DNA from: Actinomycetes bacterium
Lineage (GTDB): Bacteria; Actinomycetota; Acidimicrobiia; Acidimicrobiales; Bog-793
Length of the DNA stretch: 5,146 nucleotides
Assembly: GCA_021823365.1 (NCBI GenBank)
Contig: JAKAOD010000266.1
Location: 1-5,146 of the forward strand
Reading direction: 5' to 3'
The translations under genes were made by a program, and so were the position numbers. The first letter of the stretch is position 1; every line of letters starts with the position of its first letter. The notes beneath the pieces are model-generated. The model made no database searches. It had not been told where the DNA came from and was given only the letters and a program-made list of their open reading frames with translations. Shown here piece after piece: positions 1 to 5,146 of this stretch.

Positions 1-3
1 CTC

Positions 4-351
4 CTAGCCCGGCGAGGAGGCTGCGCTCCAGATGGCCAGGCACCGCCGAAGGGAGTTGTCGGCCACGAGCTCCGGCAGCACGTGGGTCTTGAGCGCCTCG
101 AAGGGTGCGCCGTCGCGAAACCAGGAGGTCTCGTTCGTCGTGAGCGCGTCGACGACCGCCGTCTCGAGCGAGGAGTCACCCCGCCGCAGCGCCCGTACGA
201 GGTCGGAGATCGACTCCGCGCCGGCGCGCTGGAGCACCGGGGGCAGGCGAGCGTCGAGCAGGTAGTGCTTGTCCTCGCCGAGCACGATCGACGAGCGCTC
301 GTACAGGAACTGCTGGAGGTACTGGAAGTCCGCCTCGGTCGTGGCGATCAC
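4..351 (-). CDS. cheR: CheR chemoreceptor methyltransferase, N-terminal part, cut by an in-frame TAG
   Basis: CheR transfers methyl groups from S-adenosylmethionine to glutamates on chemoreceptors in the cytoplasm, opposing CheB. The visible 115 residues cover the all-helical N-terminal domain (about residues 5-80), with the family hallmark TTNETSWFRD at 71-80, and then the first strand of the methyltransferase fold, IWSAASSPG (107-115). Family members continue here with Gln/Glu-Glu-Pro-Tyr-Ser, but this frame reads TAG (bases 6-4) and then GAG (Glu). One base change from CAG to TAG would explain this. The usual length is about 270-290 residues, so as read the product lacks nearly all of the catalytic domain. 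The start is the GTG at 351-349: it overlaps the cheB stop as GTGA and has GGAG (363-360) 8 bases upstream. The identification is firm. Whether the gene is a pseudogene, a sequencing error or a readthrough case cannot be decided, because the window ends 3 bases past the stop. Confidence 0.85.
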   Translation of the reverse strand: MIATTEADFQYLQQFLYERSSIVLGEDKHYLLDARLPPVLQRAGAESISDLVRALRRGDSSLETAVVDALTTNETSWFRDGAPFEALKTHVLPELVADNSLRRCLAIWSAASSPG

Positions 352-1547
352 GCAGGAATCTCCGCGCGGTTTCGGCCGACCGATCGCGCGATCGCCGGGC
401 CGATCTCGGCGAGGGGGAGCAGCGCCGAGGCGAGTCCTGCTCGGGCGACGGCGCCCGGCATCCCCCAGACGACCGAGCTCGCCTCGTCCTGCGCGAGCAC
501 CCTGGCCCCGGCAGCGGCGAGCTCACGAGCGCCAAGGAGGCCGTCCTGGCCCATTCCGGTGAGCACCACGGCGAGCACGCGGCCGCCCCAGATCGCCGTG
601 GCGCTGCGGAACAGCACGTCGACCGACGGCTTGCAGGAGTTCTCCGGGGGGCCGTCGTCGAAGTCGGCGACGACCTCGGTGCTGGCTCGGCGCACGACGA
701 GGTGGGTGCCCCCCGCCGCGACGTAGACCGTTCCCGCCTCGAGCGCAGTCCCGGGTGCGACCTCGACGACGTGCAGCTGGCTGTGGGCGTCGAGGCGCTC
801 GGCGAGGAGCCTGGTGAACAGCGGCGGCATGTGCTGGACGACGAGCACCGGGACCGGGAGGCTCGCCGGGAGCACGGGGAGGAGCTCGGTGAGGGCGTGG
901 GGGCCACCCGTCGAGGATCCGATGACGACGGCCTCGACGCGGTCGAGCGGGATGGTCGCAGCGCCTCCGGCGAGAGGCCTCCCGGCGCGTGCCGCAGGCG
1001 CGGCGACGGGCGCTGAAGAGCTGGGTGGCCCCGCGGCACCGCCTGCGCCGGTCCCGGCTGCCCCTGCGCCGAGGGGCGACGGCACCGGCTTCTCGCTCTG
1101 GCGGAGCGCCCGGGCGCGGTGGAAGCTCGTCCAGGTCCGGAGGACGGGCGCGAGCTCGTTGCGCACCGCGGCGCGGGCGGCGTCGAGGTCGCCAAGCTGG
1201 GAGGGCTTGAGGACGTAGTCTGTCGCGCCGAGCGAGAGGGCGTCGAGCGTCGCCGTCGCGCCCCGGCGTGTGAGCGTGCTGTACATGACGACCGGGAGAT
1301 CCGGCCATCTCGGGCGGAGCTCGCGCAACGTGCCGAGCCCGTCGAGCTCGGGCATCTCGATGTCGAGCACCACGATGTCGGGCAGGCGGCCGGCGAGGCG
1401 CTCGAGGGCGGCGCGGCCGTTCGGCGCCGTGGCTGCGACGACGATGTCGGGCTCCTCCTGGAGCGCGCCGGCGACGACGTGGCGGATGACCGCCGAGTCC
1501 TCCACGAGCAGCACCCGGATCGGCGCGGGCGGCGCCGGCGTCACCAC
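348..1547 (-). CDS. cheB: CheB chemotaxis response regulator / protein-glutamate methylesterase
   Basis: CheB removes methyl groups from, and in many species deamidates, chemoreceptor glutamates. Phosphorylation by CheA activates it. At 399 residues it is longer than the usual ~350. A receiver domain spans residues 10-138, with acidic pocket E16/D17 (LVEDSAVIR), phospho-acceptor D62 (VVLDIEMPELDG), S90 and K114 (LKPS). An Ala/Gly/Pro/Ser-rich linker covers about 150-200 and accounts for the extra length. The methylesterase domain follows (203-390) with a complete catalytic triad: S212 in GSSTGGP, H239 in QHMPP and D335 in LTGMGQDG. The enzyme therefore looks intact. I place the start at the first of two adjacent GTG codons (1547-1545, 1544-1542), 8 bases after the cheW stop. 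Longer in-frame extensions run back into cheW and look like shadow sequence. No clear Shine-Dalgarno precedes the start, so coupling to cheW translation is likely. The 3' end overlaps cheR by 4 bases. Confidence 0.96.
   Translation of the reverse strand: MVTPAPPAPIRVLLVEDSAVIRHVVAGALQEEPDIVVAATAPNGRAALERLAGRLPDIVVLDIEMPELDGLGTLRELRPRWPDLPVVMYSTLTRRGATATLDALSLGATDYVLKPSQLGDLDAARAAVRNELAPVLRTWTSFHRARALRQSEKPVPSPLGAGAAGTGAGGAAGPPSSSAPVAAPAARAGRPLAGGAATIPLDRVEAVVIGSSTGGPHALTELLPVLPASLPVPVLVVQHMPPLFTRLLAERLDAHSQLHVVEVAPGTALEAGTVYVAAGGTHLVVRRASTEVVADFDDGPPENSCKPSVDVLFRSATAIWGGRVLAVVLTGMGQDGLLGARELAAAGARVLAQDEASSVVWGMPGAVARAGLASALLPLAEIGPAIARSVGRNRAEIPA
360..363 (-). promoter_or_regulatory. Shine-Dalgarno of cheR, inside cheB
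   Basis: GGAG lies 8 bases before the GTG start of cheR, within the last codons of cheB. Together with the GTGA start/stop overlap it supports translational coupling of cheR to cheB. Confidence 0.55.
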
Positions 1548-1555
1548 CGCGGTGC

Positions 1556-2047
1556 TCAGGAGGCCCGGCGGGCTGCGGGGCTGCCGGGATCGGCGGCGAG
1601 GCGCCCGACCGAGTCGATGTCGAGCACGAGCAGCAGGGCATCCTCGAGCTTGTAGGTCCCGCTGCACATCGACCGGACCTGCCGGGAGGCGGTCGAAGGG
1701 ACCGGCTCGTAGCTCTCCGGCACCGGCTCGACGACCTCTCCCGCTTCGTCGACGAGGAGGCTCACGACCTCGTCGTCGAGGCGGATCACCGCGTTCATCA
1801 AGGCACCTGCGTCGGGGAGGCTCGGGAGGGCGAGCCAGTGACGCACGTCTATCGCGGTGACGATCTGGCCGCGCAGGTTGATCAGGCCGCGGACCTCCCG
1901 CGGCGCGAGCGGGACGAAGGTCATCGGCTGGTCCCTGATGACCTCCTGGACGCGCCAGACCTCTATCCCGATGAGGAGGTGGTCGACCTTGAACGTGCAG
2001 TACTGGGCGGCGTCCTCGACGGGACGCCGGGCAGGGTCAGGCGACAC
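1556..2047 (-). CDS. cheW: CheW chemotaxis coupling protein
   Basis: CheW is a small cytoplasmic scaffold that bridges the tips of chemoreceptors and the P5 domain of CheA in the signalling array. The 163-residue product is one CheW-like double beta-barrel domain (about residues 15-150), a normal length. The signature is VPLAPREVRGLINLRG (45-60), followed by IVTAIDVRHWL, and the end of the fold is seen at LLLVLDIDSV (138-147). The C-terminal ~15 residues are Ala/Pro/Arg-rich and probably disordered. The start is a GTG at 2047-2045, preceded by a strong AAGGAG (2060-2055) 7 bases upstream, inside the end of cheA. The two genes overlap by 11 bases, so translation is probably coupled. The GTG start is well supported by that ribosome binding site. 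A related CheW-like module also ends the neighbouring CheA, so this operon encodes three such domains. Confidence 0.96.
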   Translation of the reverse strand: MSPDPARRPVEDAAQYCTFKVDHLLIGIEVWRVQEVIRDQPMTFVPLAPREVRGLINLRGQIVTAIDVRHWLALPSLPDAGALMNAVIRLDDEVVSLLVDEAGEVVEPVPESYEPVPSTASRQVRSMCSGTYKLEDALLLVLDIDSVGRLAADPGSPAARRAS

Positions 2048-4298
2048 GTCCGGTCTCCTTGCTCGAAAGCTCGTAGGCGGCGGTCACGTCGAGCACGTCG
2101 GTCACGTGCCCGTGGACGACGGTCGAGCCGAGCACCCCGGGCGCCGCGCCGACGGCCCGCACCTCGAACACGCCCTCGACGATGTCGAGGATCTCGCTCG
2201 CCACGAGCCCCAGCTGGCGGTCGCCGTCGGAATAGACGACGACGGGGACGCTGGCCGCCGTCTCGTCGTCGCTCGTCCGGGCGCCGACCTCGCCGGCCGA
2301 GTCCTCGCCCGGAAGGACGTGCGCCAGGGACACGAGCGGGAGGAGGTCGCCCCGGTACTGCATGACGTGGCCGGTCCCGGCGAGCTCGACGGCGTCCGCA
2401 GGCGCCTCCTCCAGGCGGGCGACGGCCTGGAGGGGGACGGCCACGCGCCGGTCGCGCCCGGCACGGAGGAGCACGAAGGTGCTGCGCCGCCCGCGACCGC
2501 CGGCGTCCTCCTCGACCACCTGTGTCGACAAGTTGGCGCTCATCTCCTCGACCTTGGCGCTCGCGGCGACGCCGATGACGTCGAGGATGAGCGCGACGCT
2601 CCCGTCGCCGAGGATCGTCGCGCCGGCGAAGAGCGGCACCTGCTTCACGTGGCGGCCGAGCGGCTTCACGACGATCTCCTCGGTGCCGAAGACCTCGTCG
2701 ACGACGACGCCGAGCAGGAGCCCGTCGGCCTGCAGGACGACGATGCTCACCGCGCCGGGGGCGCCGCCTGCGGCGCCGGGGGCGTAGCCGAGCAGCTCGT
2801 CGAGACGGATCAGGGGGAGCAGCTTGCCGCGCAGGCGATAGACGAGCGCCCCGCCGATGCGCTCGATGTCCGTCTGGGCCGCCTCGGCACGCAGCTGCAC
2901 CATCTCGAGCAGGTTCGCCTGGGGGATGGCGTAGCGCTCTCCGCGGCAGCCGACGAGGAGGGCCGGGATGATCGCCAGGGTGAGGGGGATCTTGATCCGG
3001 CACGTCGTCCCGGCCCCTGGCGTGCTCGAGAGGTCGACGGCACCGCCGATGCGCTCGACGTTCGTCCGCACGACGTCCATCCCGACCCCGCGGCCGGAGA
3101 CGTTGGTGACCGTTCGCGCGGTCGAGAAGCCCGGCTTGAAGATGAGGTCCACGACCTCGCGCTCGGACATCGACGAGAGCTGTGCCTGGGTGACGAGGCC
3201 GCGCTCCAGTGCCTTGGCGCCGATCGTCGCGGGATCGATCCCGGCGCCGTCGTCGGCCACCTCGAGGACCACCTGGCCGCCTTCGTGGTAGGCGCGCAGC
3301 AGCAACGTGCCGGTCTCCTGCTTTCCCGCCGCGAGCCGCTCCTCGGGGAGCTCGATCGCGTGGTCGATGGCGTTGCGGACGAGGTGGGTGAGCGGGTCCT
3401 TCACCGCCTCGAGGAGCGAGCGGTCGAGCTCGGTCTCCCCGCCTTCCATCTCGAGCGAGACGCGCTTGGAGAACTGCGCCGCGAGGTCGCGCACCACCCT
3501 CGGAAGCTTCGACCACAGCTGCTCGACGGGCTGCATCCGGGTCTTCATCACGCTCTCCTGCAGCTCGCTCACGATCATCGACAGCCGCTGGACCGTCTGG
3601 TGCAGCGGCTGGCTGTCGAGCGTCTCGACGTGGGCGGAGACCTGGTTGCGGGCGAGGACCAGCTCGCCGACCTGGGCCATCATCGAGTCGAGGAGGTCCA
3701 CGTCGACGCGGACGCTCCGCTCGGCAGCCGAGCGGTGGACCTCGGCTCCCTCGGAGGTCGCCACCGGCCCGGACGCGGCCGGCGGCTCGGCGTGCTCCTG
3801 CTCATGCCGGCGGCCACCTTTCGGGGCGGGCGGGACGACGAGCTTCCGGGCGGGCTGCGCCGCCCGGGGCTCGGCGGCCTGCAGGGTCGGCGGCGCGCCG
3901 GGCGGCGTGTCGCCCTGCAGGCGCTCCAGGGTCGCGACGAGCGCGGAGAGGTCGCGGTCGTCCTCCGCGCCGCTCCGCTCGATCGACTCGAGCAGGCCGC
4001 GGATCGCGTCGACGACCTCGAGGAGGGCGTCGGTGCGGGCCCGGTCGAGCTCGAGCCTTCCGTCGCGCAGCTCGGAGAGGAGGTTCTCGGCGGCGTGCGA
4101 GATGCTCTCGAGGCGGGCGAAGCCGAGGAAGCCTGTCGTGCCCTTCACCGTGTGAATCGTCCGGAAGACGCTCCCGAGCAGGTCGCGCGAGTGGGGGTCG
4201 CTCTCGAGGGCGACGAGGTCCTGGTCGAGCTGGTCGAGGTTCTCGTTCGTCTCGACCAGGAACTCCTGGACGATCTCGTGCATCGCTTCGTCGTTCAT
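2037..4298 (-). CDS. cheA: CheA chemotaxis histidine kinase with two C-terminal CheW-like domains
   Basis: CheA is the cytoplasmic histidine kinase of the chemoreceptor array. It phosphorylates its own HPt domain and passes phosphate to response regulators. The 753 residues read in order: HPt domain (1-125) with acceptor H49 in FRTIHTVKGTTGFLGF; a Pro/Ala/Glu-rich linker (about 131-193) with no visible P2 domain; P3 dimerisation helices (195-260); a P4 ATPase domain (261-440) with N box HLVRNAIDHAIE (305-316), G1 DDGAGID (349-355), F box IFKPGFSTA (386-394) and G2 SGRGVGMDVV (401-410); P5 CheW-like domain (441-580, with YRLRGKLLPLIRL); and a second CheW-like domain (about 603-745, with MQYRGDLLPLVSL). 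All kinase motifs are intact. I chose the ATG at 4298-4296, which gives the canonical N-terminus MNDEAMHEIVQEFL and has a purine-rich GAGAGGG 5 bases upstream. A GTG 66 bases further up would only add sequence overlapping the sigma gene. Confidence 0.97.
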   Translation of the reverse strand: MNDEAMHEIVQEFLVETNENLDQLDQDLVALESDPHSRDLLGSVFRTIHTVKGTTGFLGFARLESISHAAENLLSELRDGRLELDRARTDALLEVVDAIRGLLESIERSGAEDDRDLSALVATLERLQGDTPPGAPPTLQAAEPRAAQPARKLVVPPAPKGGRRHEQEHAEPPAASGPVATSEGAEVHRSAAERSVRVDVDLLDSMMAQVGELVLARNQVSAHVETLDSQPLHQTVQRLSMIVSELQESVMKTRMQPVEQLWSKLPRVVRDLAAQFSKRVSLEMEGGETELDRSLLEAVKDPLTHLVRNAIDHAIELPEERLAAGKQETGTLLLRAYHEGGQVVLEVADDGAGIDPATIGAKALERGLVTQAQLSSMSEREVVDLIFKPGFSTARTVTNVSGRGVGMDVVRTNVERIGGAVDLSSTPGAGTTCRIKIPLTLAIIPALLVGCRGERYAIPQANLLEMVQLRAEAAQTDIERIGGALVYRLRGKLLPLIRLDELLGYAPGAAGGAPGAVSIVVLQADGLLLGVVVDEVFGTEEIVVKPLGRHVKQVPLFAGATILGDGSVALILDVIGVAASAKVEEMSANLSTQVVEEDAGGRGRRSTFVLLRAGRDRRVAVPLQAVARLEEAPADAVELAGTGHVMQYRGDLLPLVSLAHVLPGEDSAGEVGARTSDDETAASVPVVVYSDGDRQLGLVASEILDIVEGVFEVRAVGAAPGVLGSTVVHGHVTDVLDVTAAYELSSKETGRVA
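2055..2060 (-). promoter_or_regulatory. Shine-Dalgarno of cheW, inside cheA
   Basis: AAGGAG lies 7 bases before the GTG start of cheW and within the last codons of cheA. It is the strongest ribosome binding site in the window and fixes the cheW start at 2047. Confidence 0.75.
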
Positions 4299-4302
4299 CC
4301 GG

Positions 4303-4319
4303 TCCCTCTCTTCGCCTCC
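4303..4319 (-). promoter_or_regulatory. Ribosome binding region of cheA
   Basis: The 28 bases between the sigma-factor stop and the cheA ATG hold two purine-rich tracts: GGAGG at 4319-4315 (16 bases from the ATG, rather far) and GAGAGGG at 4310-4304 (5 bases from the ATG, the likelier Shine-Dalgarno). It decides the ATG at 4298 over the upstream GTG. No promoter is visible in the gap. Confidence 0.6.
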
Positions 4320-4326
4320 ACCGTCC

Positions 4327-5146
4327 TCACGCCGGAACGAGGCCCTGGGCGCGCGCGTAGGCACGCAGTCGCTTGATCGCGGTCGCCCGGATCTGGCAGA
4401 CCCTGCTCTCCGTCACGCCGAGCCGGGCGCCGATCTCGGCGAGGGTGAGGCCCTCGGCGAAGCTGAGCGCCGTCACGGTCCGCTCCCGTTCGTCGAGACT
4501 GCGGAGCATCGCCTGGAGGGCGAGGCTCGTCTCCCTCGCGATGCATGCGGCGAGCGGCTCCTCGTCGGGGTCGCTCGGCTCGGCGACGTGGCGGCCCTCG
4601 CGGGCACGGCCCTCCTGGGAGCGACCTTCGAGGGAGGCGACGTGCGCGCTCGAGATCTGGCCTTTCGCGCTGCGGAGGATGTCGACGGCGACACCGAGGG
4701 CGCCGGCCTCCTCCGACTCGGTCGGCTCGCGGCCGTGCTCGTTGCAGAGCTGGGCGAAGTTGGACTGGATCTCGCGCTCGCGCCGGCGCAGGCTGCGCGG
4801 TGCCCAGTCGACCTGCCGGATGCCGTCGTACATCGCGCCGCGGATGCGGTGGACCGCGAAGGTCGCGAACTGCGCCCCGCGCGAGGCGTCGTAGCGGTCG
4901 ACGGCGTCGAGCAGGCCGACGGCGCCCCAGCCCTCCAGATCACCGAGCTCGACATGGCAGGAGAGGCCGGAGGCGACCCGTCGGGCGACGTGCTTCACCA
5001 GCGGGTAATAGGCGGTGACGAGGGCGGACCGGCTCGCCTCGTCGCGTGCGTCGCGGAAGCGTGCCCAGAGGGAGCCAAGGCGCTCGTCTCCGGGCGCGCC
5101 GCCGTCTCCTGGCGCGCCCGGGTCCTCCCCGGGCGCCGGACGGAGA
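4327..5146 (-). CDS. fliA: Flagellar-type sigma factor (FliA/WhiG family, sigma-28), 5' end outside window
   Basis: This is an alternative sigma factor of the FliA/SigD/WhiG group, which steers RNA polymerase to flagellar, chemotaxis or (WhiG) sporulation promoters. The 272 visible residues, counted from the window edge, show region 1.2/2.1 (LWARFRDARDEASRSALV, then YYPLVKHVARRV at 45-56), region 2 with LLDAVDRYDASRGAQFATF and AVHRIRGAMYDGIRQVDW (about 78-114), region 3 (115-165), an acidic spacer, and region 4 with a helix-turn-helix TLAEIGARLGVTESRVCQI (about 234-252). The frame stays open to the right edge with no standard start codon upstream of the GTG at 4998. That GTG cuts through the conserved YYPLVK block, so the true start must lie beyond position 5146. 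The first ~20 residues are Pro/Gly/Asp-rich and not conserved. The stop is 28 bases before cheA, so co-transcription is likely. The flagellar role is inferred from the neighbours; WhiG-like naming is equally possible by sequence. Confidence 0.92.
   Translation of the reverse strand, partial: LRPAPGEDPGAPGDGGAPGDERLGSLWARFRDARDEASRSALVTAYYPLVKHVARRVASGLSCHVELGDLEGWGAVGLLDAVDRYDASRGAQFATFAVHRIRGAMYDGIRQVDWAPRSLRRREREIQSNFAQLCNEHGREPTESEEAGALGVAVDILRSAKGQISSAHVASLEGRSQEGRAREGRHVAEPSDPDEEPLAACIARETSLALQAMLRSLDERERTVTALSFAEGLTLAEIGARLGVTESRVCQIRATAIKRLRAYARAQGLVPA
5083..5136 (-). repeat. Short tandem repeat coding Ala-Pro-Gly-Asp units at the sigma-factor N-terminus
   Basis: On the coding strand two near-identical 18-base units stand side by side (5118-5101 and 5100-5083), sharing 14 of the first 15 bases and encoding GAPGDG and GAPGDE. 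A looser third copy (APGED) precedes them at 5136-5122. The region lies upstream of the conserved sigma domains, so the repeat number may vary without harm to the protein. Confidence 0.6.
5091..5136. repeat. Two overlapping perfect inverted repeats
   Basis: CGGGCGCGCC (5091-5100) and its exact complement GGCGCGCCCG (5111-5120) flank a 10-base loop. GCGCCCGGG (5114-5122) and CCCGGGCGC (5128-5136) flank a 5-base loop. The two stems share bases 5114-5120, so the two hairpins would exclude each other in RNA. They lie in coding sequence and partly follow from the Ala-Pro-Gly-Asp repeat and high GC; there is no U-tract, so this is not an intrinsic terminator. Confidence 0.6.

Noticed and set aside
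176..1195. Minus- and plus-strand open frames overlapping cheB and cheR, Arg/Ser/Pro-rich
   Set aside because: They have no domain pattern and are out-of-frame shadows of cheB and cheR, whose motifs are clear.
1548..1667. A cheB start 120 bases upstream, inside cheW
   Set aside because: The added residues are Arg/Ala/Pro-rich without similarity to a receiver domain. They are a shadow of the cheW C-terminus.
1963..3516. A minus-strand open frame of 517 codons overlapping cheA in another frame
   Set aside because: Its composition is almost entirely Arg, Ala, Gly and Pro, as expected of an out-of-frame reading of GC-rich coding sequence.
4299..4364. An upstream GTG start for cheA that would add 22 residues
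   Set aside because: It overlaps the sigma-factor gene, the extra residues are not CheA-like, and the ATG at 4298 has a nearby purine tract and gives the standard CheA N-terminus.
1857..4376. A plus-strand open frame of 839 codons lying antisense to cheA and parts of cheW and the sigma gene
   Set aside because: It is rich in Asp, Glu, His, Arg and Leu with no recognisable domain, which is typical of the antisense shadow of a GC-rich gene. CheA on the other strand has every family motif intact, so this frame is not taken as a gene.
4996..4998. GTG at 4998 as the start of the sigma factor
   Set aside because: It lies inside the conserved YYPLVKHVARRV block, and the upstream codons in frame encode a typical region 1.2. 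The real start must be upstream of the window edge.
5091..5136. An intrinsic terminator or operator at the overlapping inverted repeats
   Set aside because: There is no T-tract after either stem on either strand, and the region is in-frame coding sequence continuous with the sigma factor.

Overview
The window is very GC-rich and is almost entirely coding on the minus strand. It holds five consecutive genes of a bacterial motility/chemotaxis operon, read from right to left: a flagellar-type (FliA/WhiG family) sigma factor whose 5' end lies beyond the right edge, then cheA, cheW, cheB, and the beginning of cheR, which meets an in-frame stop 6 bases from the left edge. The GC content, GTG starts and WhiG-like sigma factor fit a flagellated high-GC bacterium, perhaps an actinobacterium. 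This placement is an inference from style and was not confirmed by a search.

Layout: sigma factor 4327-5146 (partial); a 28-base gap with the cheA ribosome binding site; cheA 2037-4298; cheW 1556-2047, overlapping cheA by 11 bases; cheB 348-1547, starting 8 bases after the cheW stop; cheR 4-351, overlapping the cheB stop by four bases (GTGA). There is no non-coding stretch longer than about 30 bases. I see no promoter, terminator, RNA gene, mobile element or CRISPR array. The tight spacing and overlaps indicate one transcript with translational coupling.

How the genes work together: the sigma factor would direct RNA polymerase to flagellar/chemotaxis promoters. CheW couples chemoreceptors to the histidine kinase CheA. 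CheA autophosphorylates on His49 of its HPt domain and passes phosphate to response regulators, including CheB. CheB (receptor methylesterase) and CheR (receptor methyltransferase) form the opposing arms of adaptation. No cheY, cheD, cheC or receptor gene is in the window.

I did not find a new system here: the locus is a recognisable chemotaxis operon. The points worth a second look are an amber codon exactly where CheR should carry the conserved Gln/Glu of its S-adenosylmethionine-binding motif, a CheA with no visible P2 domain and a second C-terminal CheW-like domain, and overlapping GC-rich inverted repeats within the 5' coding part of the sigma gene.
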